From assembly GCA_946894095.1 (NCBI GenBank), contig OX335665.1:9744001-9808000 (forward strand): 64,000 nucleotides of DNA, in the 5' to 3' direction. Positions 10,939-21,617 of this stretch are shown here, piece after piece; the stretch's first letter is position 1, and every line of letters starts with the position of its first letter. A program made the position numbers and the translations under genes. The notes beneath the pieces were generated by a model, which was not told the origin of the DNA, did not search any database, and was given only the letters and a program-made list of their open reading frames with translations. This DNA comes from Incurvaria masculella. Its lineage: Eukaryota; Arthropoda; Insecta; Lepidoptera; Incurvariidae.

Positions 10939-11086
10939 GTATTCAGAGTGGGCGGACTAACTTTAATACGGGTATTAACGCCGGACTAAATAGCATGACG
11001 CGGACTAGCACCGGACTAATCATACAAAAGTGCTATTTAGTTTGGCGATAATCCCGTATTAAAGTTAGTCCGCCCACTCTGAATAC
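10939..11086. mobile_element. MITE with 34-bp terminal inverted repeats
   Basis: A 148-bp element whose ends (10939-10972 and 11053-11086) are near-perfect inverted repeats beginning GTATTCAGAGTGGGCGGACT. The core holds GCACCGGACTAATCATAC, also seen in the copies at 2040-2095 and 19172-19287. No coding capacity. Confidence 0.85.
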
Positions 11087-11170
11087 GACTGCTAGCATTT
11101 GAAAAAAGATTTATTTAAAGAAAAGATATATAAGGTGAAAAGAGATATAGAACACCGCACGCGTTCCGAA

Positions 11171-11194
11171 CATGGAGGTGAGATCACCTCCATG
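11171..11194. repeat. Short perfect hairpin
   Basis: Two 11-bp arms, CATGGAGGTGA and its complement, are separated by GA. It has no poly-T tail and no flanking context that would identify a function. Confidence 0.5.
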
Positions 11195-11449
11195 GTTCCG
11201 AATTAAAAAAATGACAGCACAGAGTGACAGTTCTAGATGAGCCTGTCACCACAGTTCGCTTGCCTGCAACTTAGCACACAGACAGAGGCTCCAAGTTCGC
11301 ATGCCCCAGTCAATGCTAGTCTTGCCTCCAATGCCCGTATTCACTACTGGCGTAGTGTCAGTATGTATTATATATTCTTTGGTAGTGTGTATTAGGTTGT
11401 TTCTGGATTGGTTATTGGCTACGATACTCCAGGAACTTTAGCCTTAAAT

Positions 11450-12287
11450 CAGCACTTAGAAAAACATTAAATCCGAAATGCAATTTTTTTCTCATAAACG
11501 TAGTATTTCATGTGGACGTGTGTACATTAAGTTTGCAACATTTTGGGGGGTCCGGAAGATAGAAATAAAATATGAAATATGTTTAAAAAATGATATCTCC
11601 TAAACAAATATTTAGAAATGTTATTTAAAAATGTTATATGTTAGCTAATTTTAGGTGTAATATTACTGTGAATTTGCAACAATTTTTTTATTTACGGAAC
11701 TGTGTAATTTTTTTTTGTACTTTTAATATCTGTAATATTTAATATCTGCAAAGCAAATAATGAAAATTCTATTTTATTTTCTGAAATTGGAAACTGACCG
11801 CAAACTCTATATTCTGTGAAATTTGTAAAATGTTGCAAATATTAGAAGCACATTTTTTTTCATTTATAATGTTTACATTCACACAAAAGAAAAACAAAAA
11901 ATTCGAAATACGTATAAAATCGTTCGTTGTATAGTTTCTAAAGAATTTAATTTGCTTTTACATATTCTAGAAAGAAATATAGCAATAGCAAGTTAGGTTC
12001 GCGGCATAGATTTATTTTAGTAAAAACACTTTTTTAAATACATTTACGTAATTACAAAATTGTTGCAAATTTACAGTTACATTACGCCTTAAAAGACTTA
12101 ACATATAATTTTGTTTAATACCGTTTCTAAATATTTGTTTAGGAGATATATATTTTTTAATAAATTTTAATTTTTTTTTCTATCTTCCGGGCCCCGCTAA
12201 ATGTTGCAAACTGAATGTAAGCATATGAACATGAAATTATATATTTCTGAGAAAAAAAAAATCATTTCGGATTTCAAGTGCTTCTCA
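11450..12287. mobile_element. Foldback element with about 240-bp inverted arms
   Basis: The left arm (11450-11697) and right arm (12048-12287) are imperfect inverted complements. Shared phrases in mirror order include AAATCCGAAATG, GTTTGCAACATTT, GAAGATAGAAA, ATCTCCTAAACAAATATTT and AATTTGCAACAATTTT. The 350-bp centre is unique and AT-rich. No transposase frame is present, so it is a non-autonomous DNA element. Confidence 0.75.
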
Positions 12288-12607
12288 AACCGTATCTACC
12301 CCGGTCTACGATGCGGCGCGGGCCAAAGGGACAGGGGCGCGTCAGGTGCTTAGTAAATCGCATAATTTGATTGGTCATTTCTGTGGTTATTTATGTATTT
12401 ACATCTCCTTTTTGAGTGTTCGTTTCGATTTCTTTCTTGGAGATTATCAATTACAAATTATTGGGTCGGGGAAAAAGTATTTTTGCATATAGTACCTATT
12501 CTATGTATACACATTTTTTGACAGACAATTTAAACGGAGCAACGTATGAAACAGTATTCAAGAAAAGACTTGCACCCCTATTCGATGATATACCTCTAAC
12601 AAGACCC

Positions 12608-12788
12608 GGGGGTCCATTCAGAGTAACAGTGAGTTCGGAACCGTTATTGATACTTCCCACGAATTTACGGGACAGACCAGATTTTTACCTAACTGTAATG
12701 ATGTTCAAGAAGTGTGGAAACATTGACTATTTAGTGAGTTGACATTTAGTGACGAATTCGAACTCACTCTTGCCCTGAATGGACCCCC
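12608..12788. mobile_element. Small inverted-repeat element
   Basis: GGGGGTCCATTCAGAGTAACAG at the left is mirrored, with changes, near 12760-12788 (GAACTCACTC and CCTGAATGGACCCCC). The enclosed 100 bp is not coding. Confidence 0.45.
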
Positions 12789-13568
12789 AGCACGACGATG
12801 GATGTCCTGCTCACTATCAACTAGACGTTCGAAACTATCTCAGCCAACAGTTTCCGAACCGATGGATTTGGAGAGGTAGGAGTTCCGTGACCCGCGAGGA
12901 GTCCTAAATTGACGCCCTTGGACTTTTATGTCTAGGGTCATATGAAGGAGTGACGCAGTAATAAACAACCGCGAAGAACTGGCGGAAATAATACTAGCGG
13001 CACGCGCAATATTGAAGAAAACATTATTAAACAGAGTAACTAGATGGGAAGTAAGAAAACGTACTGTCTTAGGAATGAGGATGCTCGCTTTGAATAACTT
13101 CTTTGAATAAATAAATACATACGTTAAAATCATAGACATAAAATTGTAGAGTGGTTAAAATTGTTACTTGGTTTTTAATTTTATAAATAAATTATTTGAA
13201 AACGTTGGACACAATACCGATCTGCACTGACAACATTGTAATTATTTATGGATCCAGAATGTCTTTCCGAATAGTAAATACCTCGTTTGAAAGCTAAGGA
13301 AAGGTAAAAGTTTTTAAAGCAAAGTGCATACTTTTTTAAATAAAATTACATTTAACTACAATTTATTTGCTTTGCTAAAATTTGTACAATGCTCTGAACT
13401 CTTTCTATTGTGTTTTTTTTTTCTGTAAGATATTTAAATATGCTTTTATGTCCTGGGATAATTTATTTTAAGATGTATGAAAAGAATTTAAGAACATGAA
13501 AAAACAAATACCCCTTTTTATTTATAATATTTTGTAGTCGGGTATTAAATACACAGTATTACAAAATG

Positions 13569-13569
<1 letters not shown>
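12789..13569. other. Non-coding AT-rich stretch
   Basis: No coding or RNA signal is visible. Small ORFs lack recognisable motifs. Confidence 0.4.

Positions 13570-13606
<37 letters not shown>
13570..13606. repeat. (TA)n microsatellite
   Basis: An uninterrupted run of about 18 TA dinucleotides. Confidence 0.95.
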
Positions 13607-13609
<3 letters not shown>

Positions 13610-13919
13610 AAAAACCAAGCAATTTTTTATAAAGATAAATATGGTTATATAAATAAAAATGATCTCTATGTTCTCGAACGAATCAATCGAATTGCCAGTA
13701 ACCTTGTATTAACAATACTCTCAACAATAATCTAAAGTGTTGCTTAACTAATAGGCGAGGCGTTCTCATACTGCGCATTATTTGTCGAAAGTATTATCAT
13801 AAAGTACCTAGTTCTTTTAAAGCTTTATTTCCCTTAGAAATGTATCGTTGTTTCGCGATCGTCTCTAAATATGTACAAATCAAGTTCGTTGAAAAATGCA
13901 ATGTAACTACTTGGTTAGT

Positions 13920-14060
13920 CAGCGCCGAATGCTATGTAATGGGTGTTGAGGCCCCCATCAAATATCGCAAAAATTTCATCGACGTACCGTTCCCAGGTTT
14001 TAACATGGATAGGCGCTTGTTGCAAGGCATTCTTTTCAAATTCTCCATATGTTTATCCTA
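13920..14060 (-). pseudogene. Penelope-like reverse transcriptase fragment
   Basis: On the minus strand a short open stretch reads ALQQAPIHVKTWERYVDEIF followed by AIFDGGLNTH. The W-RYVDxIF block is the catalytic palm motif of Penelope-like reverse transcriptases, here with DE where DD is usual. Stops soon follow on both sides. The piece is not the missing palm of the copies at 20597-22638 as far as can be seen, because the two do not overlap. Confidence 0.5.
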
Positions 14061-14431
14061 GTACCTTTGATCTCTCAAAACAGCCCCCAATACTGGTTTT
14101 TCATGATAAAGGGACCTTCAGATGTATCGAATCATTCCATGAACGACGACTTTTAAGACATGCACCGATATAAATTCAGTGGGATTACTTGTATTATTTG
14201 GAAATGCACTTTTAAAAACTTCCAGCGTTAGGTATATATTTAGATTCATGTTCAATTAGTTCTCCGATAAAAAAAGGTCTATGGGTTCTACAAGAAGAAT
14301 CACGTATCACAGAAATATCTTCAGACTGTGGTTATAGCACAAACCTAACAAACTGTCGAGTATTACTCTAGCAGCCAAAAAATATATAACTATACTGCAG
14401 CGCATATACACAAGGCAAGTCTGAGCCGGTA

Positions 14432-14762
14432 GTCTCAGTACTCACCTAAATTGGCGTTTACGTAACTTAGTTCCGTAAAAACGTCAAACTCCATACAAGT
14501 TTTTACTAGATATTTTGTGGTTTTACTTCTTCAAGCTGTTAAAGTCAAACTCGGACTTCCGATTCGTATGAAAACGCTGAGTCGTCGTAAACGGCAACGT
14601 CGACTTATTTACGGTAACGTTGAGTAAGCTGTCAAATCAAACTGACTCGCAAATGGTAGTTCGCTTAATGCCCACTGCGCGCGCTCTTGAATTTCTCCAT
14701 ACATTTGAAAACGCCAGGCGATCGGTTTGCCGTAAACGCCAATTTAGATGACAACTGAGACT
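14432..14762. mobile_element. MITE with about 31-bp terminal inverted repeats
   Basis: The left end (14432-14462) starts GTCTCAGTACTCACC and ends TTGGCGTTTACG. The right end (14731-14761) is its inverted complement with a few mismatches. The centre holds further GTAAACG-like phrases in both directions. No ORF. Confidence 0.65.
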
Positions 14763-16032
14763 TCGGGTGCAGAGCTCAGATGAGTCAAATCATACTGGAT
14801 TCCCCTTGAACCAAAATATAAAGCGACAACCTACGGCATTTCCGAGTGAAGAAGACGAAATCCAGATCAGATTTATAATTGCATTTATGCCTGCCATCAA
14901 TTTATTTTATTTATTTAAGAATTTACTGAGAATAAGCCTAGAATAAGCTTAGATGGAAAAGGAATAATAAGCTTGTTTCCTGTTCTGAGGAAATAGTCCT
15001 TTCATTCAAAATCACAGACCGAATGAGTTCAATCATACGAAGATTTACTTAACTACTCATATTTCTTCTTCATTTAAAAAAAGCGGGATTTTGGGCGTCA
15101 CGTTCAGGGCGCTTGCAGGACGCGTCCTAAAAGAGCGAAGCCGTGGTTATCACGATCGGATGTTTTCTTCATATAGATAATTTGGTCGCTGTCAATGTAG
15201 CCGCAAGTTCAGCGCAGCGCACTCACTGGTCAGAGGGGAGGGGGGGGGGGGGAGGCAGACATGGCCGACGAGCGACGTGAGGATGTGTGGCGCGCCGCTT
15301 CTGGCTATGGTGGGACTCCCGCCGACAGTCGTGTATGTTACGTGCATTTTCCGATTGCTAGTTAAACCAGTTAGATGTGGCGGCAGCGAAGTGGGTCAGA
15401 CGGTACATAGAAGCACGCCTAAGTACACACGCGGGACGGACAGACGTGGCAGGGTGACACGGACACTACGATAAATAAAATTAACACCTTGCAAACGAAA
15501 TAATTCCCTACCTTCATTTGTGTAAGAGCAAGTCATGGCAGCTCAGTGTCGTTACTTTTATGTCCAGTTTAGCATTTGTGAGTATTACCTTGAGCCCGAT
15601 TGAGACTCATTTCATCAAGAGTACTGCTTATTTAGCACGACAGGTGGCGTCTCAGCGACCTACCCTCAAGTATCTGTAAAACCTATCACATAGCATACAA
15701 GATAAAATAGAATAAACATGAAAAACATATTTACTCATTCAGTGTAATGAAAATTACTCAATTTGATGGATTACCGAAAGTAAAATTATCGATGTGCTCC
15801 CAAATGTAGCTCATCATTTGAAGTCGTGGAAAAGAAAATCACACAATAATATAGTATATCATATTTAATTACATACTTCGTGTTGCTCAATTACATAAGA
15901 AATAGCTTTAAGTCTATTTTCCTTCAATCCATATTTTTCGTAGCGCCCGTATCGTCGATTACGCCTTATCTTAATAGGCGGAATTTCCGCCGTGTCTCTT
16001 CCGCTGCGAAACGCTTCCATTAATTTTCGTTT
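14763..16032. other. Non-coding stretch with a G-run and a GC-rich patch
   Basis: A 13-G run near 15238-15252 is followed by a GC-rich patch to about 15470. It contains ATGGCCGACGAG at 15261, which opens a 34-codon frame (MADERREDVWRAASGYGG...). A GTATGT donor-like site lies inside that frame. It could be an isolated 5' exon, but no second exon was found, so no gene is called. Confidence 0.3.
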
Positions 16033-16334
16033 AAAAAAAACCGGCCAAGTGCGAGTCGGACTCGCACACGAAGGGTTCCGTACCATCGTACAAGATTTCA
16101 CACAAAAAAATCACGTGTTTTGTATGAGCTTTAATTTTTATTATTTTTTAATTTTACCAGTTTTTCTTATTTGTTGTTATAGCGGCAAAATAAATACACA
16201 CTCTGTGAAAATTTCAGCTGTCTACCCATTACGGTTCATGAGATACAGCCCTGTGACAGACGGACGGACGGACGGCCAGCAGAGGCTCAGTAATAGGGTT
16301 CCGTTTTCACCCTTTGGGTACGGAACCCTAAAAA
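16033..16334 (+). repeat. Interspersed repeat family X, copy 3
   Basis: A nearly complete copy, from ACCGGCCAAGTGCGAGTCGG to the terminal hairpin CCGTTTTCACCC / GGGTACGG and a CCCTAAAAA end. It has three GGAC units where copy 1 has about fifteen. Confidence 0.75.
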
Positions 16335-17727
16335 GCCTTCCTCGGACAGAAAAAGTTTCGCGATTAGCACAAAATTGTCATAAGTCTAAGCCCGGTTTGG
16401 CGAAGAGACGGCTGAGTTAATCAATTTTTAAACACGTCACTTCTGCATACGCATAGAGTTCCTTCCATACTGTCCACACAAAGTGACGTGTTTGATCATA
16501 CTTTGACGTTGATTTTGATTTTTTGTCCTTTCGTTCACTCGATCCTAAATCTTAGCTCGCAAGAAATAAGATCGAAAATGATTCCGAAAAAAATGGCGCG
16601 AATCGTATGCAGGCTCGATTCTCGCCCTTATTTCTTGGAGGCTAAGAGTTATGAGCATACAATTTCGCGGCTTTATTGCGCCAAACTGCGTCGCGGAACT
16701 TGTATGGTGCTCGCGCGGTCTGCAGCGGAAGAGACTCGGCGGCAGCGACGCGACGGACGCACCAAAGTCTGTGGTAGCGCACCGTCTCAATTCTGTGGTT
16801 GGCGCGCGCGCGCGGAAGTAACGTCTGACCTTACGACTCTATTTTTTTGCAATCAGCAGAATATGCTGCGACATTTGGTAAGATGGTAAGAACCGTGTCG
16901 GCTGCAAAGGCTATCGGCTTTTTCATTTCAACTGGCCTCAATTAATTTCCCCCCTGCACGACCACTCTCGGGTGATTCTTCATCGTGCGCCGTGCGCCGC
17001 GGCCACGGGCTGCCTATTTCCACGGACGACGAACCGAACAAACTTTACCCGGAAAAGGTTGGACGATATTACAAGCTGAGCGTCCAAGAATACTTTCATA
17101 TTGAAGCGCTTGTGTAAAGCCCTTGATAGGACCCCGTTCCGCAAAAGGAAAAAAGAATCCCTTACGATCGCTCCGTTGTCCGTTTGTCTGTCTGTCTTCT
17201 GTCTAGACCATTTTTCTCAGGAATGCAAGGAGGTAGGTACCATGGTAAATTATTTGCCAAATTCTTAGGTCTATGGACCCTTGGAGCAATAAGAAAATCA
17301 AGCTTTTAAGTCAACGAGATAAAAAAATACAGCCATTAATGCCGCATATTTTGACCCTCAGAAATAAATCAAATCTATAGTGTACTTCTCGTTGACCTAA
17401 AATTTGAAATTTGGCACCAAGCAAGATCTCACAGCTCAAGCTCAAAAAACCAAAAATTATTCATTCATAACATAAAAAAATACGGAATGAACCAAAAAAG
17501 TCATGTGGCGATTGGTGCTTCTAATTTCACCAGATTCCCCGAACTCCCACCTAAGATTACTGAGATTTCTAAACAATTTTAAACCAGATGCGTCATTTAA
17601 AATGTGTCAAAGTGACGTCACAAAGTGCTACTTTCCGTTAGTCTTAATTTCTGATACGACTATTTATCTCAGCCTTAGGCTGAGGTAACATTATAGGAAA
17701 AAGGTAACATTATAGGAAAAAGGTAAC
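16335..17727. other. Non-coding stretch, partly GC-rich
   Basis: 16680-17060 is richer in CG dinucleotides, with GCGCGCGCGCGC near 16803 and GCCGTGCGCCGCGGCC near 16988. It looks promoter-like, but no exon can be tied to it. 17617-17685 carries the same terminal phrase (GACTATTTATCTCAGCC) as the MITE end at 29778-29834. Confidence 0.3.
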
Positions 17728-17843
17728 ATTATAAAATAATAATAATTAAAGGGGGGCCCCATACAAAAAACGTGTTTTTTTTGTACATCTTGTGGTACGG
17801 AACCCTTCGTGTGCGAGTCCGACTCGCACTTGGCCGGTTTTTA
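17728..17843 (-). repeat. Interspersed repeat family X, copy 4, truncated
   Basis: Only the end with CGTGTGCGAGTCCGACTCGC and ACTTGGCCGGT is present. It lacks the GTCC run and the hairpin. Confidence 0.65.
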
Positions 17844-18009
17844 TTATATGTTTGTTCCAGCTGTGTGAGCTTTTATTTACTTTATTTTTCTATTGTTATG
17901 CAAATGCACTGTGAGCTCGCCTTAATAAATAAATAAATAAATACATACCCCGGCAACCGGTAGCGTGACAAAATAAATGAGATTCTATAAAATCGTGATT
18001 CATAAGAGA

Positions 18010-18135
18010 TGCATTCGACTCGCTATCGCGGTGATCCCGTCCCGGTCGCCGCGGCGGGCGCGCCGCCCCGCCCCGCCCGCCGCGCCGGGGGACGACCGGC
18101 CACGTGACCACGCACGTGTCACCCTTCCCTTCAGT
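18010..18135. promoter_or_regulatory. GC-rich patch with two E-boxes, possible promoter
   Basis: A CpG-dense block includes a GC-box-like run (CCGCCCCGCCCGCC near 18064) and two CACGTG E-boxes at 18101-18106 and 18113-18118. Such a patch in AT-rich surroundings is typical of a regulated promoter, but no transcribed exon was recognised beside it. A repeat origin is equally possible. Confidence 0.25.
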
Positions 18136-18217
18136 TCCCGCAATCAGTCTCGTTTGGTTATTTTTACCCCCCCCCCCCCCCACCCCACCTGTCCGTATCC
18201 GAAACACGCGCAGAATA

Positions 18218-18306
18218 CGGACGGACGGACGGACGGATGGACGAACAGCGGTGGCTTAGTAATAGGGTTCCATTTTCACCCTTTGGGTACGGAACCCTAA
18301 AAAAAC
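18218..18306 (+). repeat. Interspersed repeat family X, copy 5, terminal fragment
   Basis: Only the GGAC run and the terminal hairpin (GGGTTCC ... GGGTACGGAACCC) are present, preceded by a C-run at 18169-18181. Confidence 0.65.
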
Positions 18307-18738
18307 GAACGAAACCATTGTTTCTGTTATTATATTGTTTGTTCAAATGTTGAATGGAACGAAAAGAAAGTTCCCTTTTTCCCCAACCATGCTTATGAAC
18401 CACGCAGTGTTGCCAGTTCCCAAGTTATATCCATTTTCCTGGGACTTTATTGCCAAACTTTGAATATATGTACTTACATAGGTATTTTAAAAGGGTACTA
18501 TTGAGAACTAACACGGAACCTGTACCTATAGGTACGCCCCGCCCTATCAAAGCAGTTAGTGTCATGTGATGTCTTATCTGAGCAAGTCTGAACTGTCAAG
18601 TTGTTTACAACTGACCGATTGCAAGGCGCCAGGCCTATGTTTGACTGATAACGTTTTTCGTGATAAGTACTACAGGTATTCCTTGGTAGCCGACTGTTCA
18701 TCTTTCAACACTTGCACACTCCATTTCGGTAGACACCA

Positions 18739-18960
18739 GCTCGCGGCTCGTAGCCTAGTGGCGCGGGGACTGGCCTAGCGTACCAGAGGTCTGGGTTCTA
18801 TTCCGAGATGCACCACTGTCTTTCTCTTTTCGAGTTCGACAAGTGCATTTCGTCACGAATGCTAGTTGCTCCATGGTTCGGAATCCATGTAAAACTGTAG
18901 GTCCCCTTCCCCTACTAGGTGGTAGGGTTTAAACCTGCCCGAGTTGGTACCATCGCATTG
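18739..18960 (+). mobile_element. tRNA-derived SINE
   Basis: The head holds an RNA polymerase III box A (TAGCCTAGTGG, 18751-18761) and box B (GGTTCTATTCC, 18794-18804), about 33 bp apart as in a tRNA gene. The body that follows (GGTTCGGAATCCATGTAA, CTACTAGGTGGTAGGG) is shared with copies at 31401-31663 and, in reverse, 45976-46385. The 3' tail is missing here. Confidence 0.75.
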
Positions 18961-18961
18961 A

Positions 18962-19063
18962 TGCTCTCTGAATAAGACTGTTTGGGATTCTTGGTGTTGA
19001 CCTAACGCATGACTGAAACTTCGGAGGATAAATCTTAAATCTAACAGTCTTATTCAGAGAGCA
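18962..19063. repeat. Hairpin with 21-bp perfect arms
   Basis: The arms at 18962-18982 and 19043-19063 are exact inverted complements beginning TGCTCTCTGAATAAG. The right arm runs into the TATTCAGAG end of the adjacent MITE copy, so the hairpin probably arose from two MITE ends in opposite orientation. Confidence 0.7.
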
Positions 19064-19156
19064 CCTGTCAAAACTTAGTACGAGATTAGCACAGGGCTAA
19101 CCATACAAAAACCTGTTTAGTCCGGCGTATTAATGTTAGTCTGTCCACTCTAAATA
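19051..19156. mobile_element. MITE of the TATTCAGAG family, diverged copy
   Basis: It runs from TATTCAGAGA through CACAGGGCTAACCATAC to CACTCTAAATA, in the same order as the copies at 2040-2095/7371-7430 and 19172-19287. Confidence 0.7.
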
Positions 19157-19171
19157 CGGCTGTAACAGCCG

Positions 19172-19287
19172 TATTCAGAGTGAACCTGTCAACACTTAAT
19201 ACGGGATTAGCACCGGAATAAGCATACAAAAAAGGGTTAAGTCCGACCTTAATATGCGTCCTAAAGTTTGTCCGCCCACTCTGAATT
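19172..19287. mobile_element. MITE of the TATTCAGAG family
   Basis: It runs from TATTCAGAGTGAACCTGTC through GCACCGGAATAAGCATAC to GTCCGCCCACTCTGAATT. It is 15 bp from the preceding copy in the same orientation. Confidence 0.75.
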
Positions 19288-19496
19288 CTGCAGCATGAGT
19301 CTTCAATGGTGTATCAGGATGTATTTCACGCCGGACCAAAAGTTATTATTATATTCTTTGCCAAAACATTGTAGTGCAGACAAGGTCTTGCGTCGGGTAT
19401 TGTTCGCATCCGTGCGACAACTTAATTGAAACTAAACAAAAGATGCTCAACATTTCATTTACTAACCAGAAGTAAATGTACTAGTGTAATGCTCAA

Positions 19497-19892
19497 AGAT
19501 CTTGGCTGCATCGTCTCACGTCCGAAGAGCATGCGAGTAGGTGGGCCAACCGTCTAGACTGTAGGCAGTCTAGGGCGGCTTTACCTACCCTAAATAAGGG
19601 ACTGGCCCGCAAACTTATAAGCCTGGATAGGGCAAAACTTAGGAAGTTTGTGGGACTTATGACGGGTCACTGTCTACTGAACAAGCACCTGCATACACTC
19701 GGAATTACAGATAGTCCTCTGTGCAGGGCCTGCATGGAGGAAAACGAGACCGCTGAACATGTGCCTCTGCAGTGCAACATGCTCAGCGAACGACGGAGGG
19801 TTCTGCTGCTTTCGCCCACATCGCTTGCGCAGGTCTGCAGACACCCGGGCCGCCTCGTCACCTTCATAGACGACATTGGCTGGCTAGGGTAG
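19497..19892 (+). pseudogene. C-terminal tail of a non-LTR retrotransposon ORF2
   Basis: An open stretch of about 130 codons reads RKLISLDRAKLRKFVGLMTG, then HLHTLGITDSPLCRACMEEN and ETAEHVPLQCNML. The C-x2-C ... H-x4-C knuckle after the GH-LL-HL block is typical of the end of ORF2 in I/R1-like elements, beyond RNase H. Reverse transcriptase and RNase H are missing, so the copy is 5'-truncated. A CAA-rich tail lies at 19961-19985. The ATG at 19650 is internal. Confidence 0.7.
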
Positions 19893-20596
19893 CAAGAATT
19901 GAGGGGGCGTTGTACAAAGGACAACTCAACGTGGGACCAAGTGCAGGCAGCGACCACCCCCAAACAAACAACAACAACAACAACATGCGGTGAGCTTGGC
20001 AGGATCCCAGATAAAGTCCTTATTAAACAACAACTTTCTTCGCACATATAAATGCATGAAGGTAATAAGATTGTCAGTTTTTGAGTAAGTCGTGTAGTGC
20101 TATGAAAATAGCTTTATCAAACCCCCACTTGCTGATCAACCTGTTCATAGCCGATTTTGTGCGGATCCCTTTATCTAGTATCTTTAAAGTAAGGTCCAAA
20201 GAACTTGGACCTGTGCACGCGCCTCCAGTTCAGTTATCTTCGAATTTGTCTTCTTTTGTCCACTAGTAAAAATGAGAATAAACACCTGTTCTTTTCAGTT
20301 TTCAAGCCTTTACAGATAGCAGAAAAAGCAAGCTCCTGGAAGAAAGCGGGAAAGGAGATATTCGGCCCACAGATTTTTTTTTACATTAGGATACATGATT
20401 TTTTATGCTAACTAACCTTGGGCTTGGTGGCAACATGGGGTTGCATACAATTTTGCTGATGAATCGGGCAAGACATATAAAGAGACATCCCTTGCGAGTC
20501 TCTTAATTCTAGGATTCTTCTTTGTCATAAATCTTAAGCTTTCGCGTTTTTCACACATTATTAATGTTCTTAAGCGGGGCTTACACGAACAATTTT
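19893..20596. other. Non-coding stretch
   Basis: After the CAA-rich tail no coding or RNA feature is visible. Short ORFs on both strands lack motifs. Confidence 0.4.
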
Positions 20597-21545
20597 GAAG
20601 AAAGATAACTTTTAATACCTTTCTTAAACCCGACGTTTCGAAAGGAGTTGCATCCAATCGTGGTCACGGGAGAACTGAAGCAGCTCGCCTTCGCCACCGA
20701 GTAGTTCGTGCAGTTTCTCCAACTACCCTCACATTTATATTTAAGTCATTGCTAGGGATGTCCCTACACACAACACTGATCACGTCGACAGGTTTTACAG
20801 CACTCGAACCACTTTTTCTATGCGCATTAAATTGACTGATTACCGGATTCCATGCCGTAGATAATTTGTATCCATCTTCCCTATTGAAATTTTTATGTTT
20901 TTTAATCTCAATAGCTTCCCGTACAATTCGTGGATAGTAATGACGCTCGGTGGAGAGGATTTTTGGGTCATGGAGCTCGATCCAATGGTTTGTTCCGGTG
21001 TCAATAATGTGCTCGGCGATGGCTGATTTGTCCAACTGACGATTTCTTACAGCTGTAATATGTTCCTTGACCCGTTCGGAAATGGTGCGTTTGGTTTGGC
21101 CAATGTACGAACTTCCACAACTGCAATCAATCTTATATACGCCAGGTGTCTGTAATGGAATAAAATCTTTGGGTGAGCGTACGTGTTTAGCCATTTTGGA
21201 GAACGGAGTAAATACAGTCTTAATGGAGCACTTTTTTAGTACTGTTCCAATTTTATCCGTCACTCCTTTTACGTATGGCATAAACGCCGGCATCCTGTTT
21301 ACCTCTGGCTGTCTTACCCTGGGTGCACGCCGACGTCGCGTGGGCTTGTCACTCACATTATACCCATTTCGAGCCAATACCTTCCGCACATGTGTCAGTT
21401 CACTTTCTAAGTGTTCAGAGTCACAAAGTGCGTGTGCTCTATTCGTAAGTGAAGTAACAACTGACGTTAATTGACGAGGGTGGTGATGTGACGAAGCATG
21501 CAGATATATGTCCGTGTGTGTAGGTTTCCTGTACACAGAATGAGT
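20597..21545 (-). mobile_element. Penelope-like element fragment, left arm of palindrome
   Basis: A 949-bp 5'-truncated copy lies in reverse orientation to the one at 21546-22638. It carries the thumb of the reverse transcriptase and a GIY-YIG nuclease. The 5' (inner) edge is at 21545, where identity to the right copy stops. The 3' edge is near 20597, next to a GAAACGTCGGG phrase (in complement) shared with the right arm. Confidence 0.85.
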
Positions 21546-21617
21546 ACTGTACATTGAACAAGAAGTAGAACAATATCTGCAGTATCTCAACTCCATTAAT
21601 TCTAAAATGAGTTTCAC
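20664..21617 (-). pseudogene. Penelope-like ORF fragment with GIY-YIG nuclease, left copy
   Basis: The frame reads [21 protein letters not shown] and [20 protein letters not shown], the end of a Penelope-type reverse transcriptase joined to a GIY-YIG nuclease. It differs from the right copy at only a few residues (I for R in the TDxYLHA block, P for L before KILS, H for L before KNFN). One extra base near 20826 shifts the end of the frame, which then runs 45 codons further than in the right copy. The first 24 codons come from the junction, not from the element. The catalytic palm of the reverse transcriptase is absent. Confidence 0.8.

Noticed and set aside
12416..12742. 108-codon ORF containing GRGKSIFAYSTYS
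   Set aside because: The start (TTGGGTCGGGGAAAAAG) looks like a mariner-type end, but no transposase motif follows and the second half is an inverted-repeat element.
15261..15474. Possible 5' exon beginning MADERREDVWRAA
   Set aside because: The start context and a donor-like GTATGT are suggestive, but there is no second exon in phase and no recognised family.
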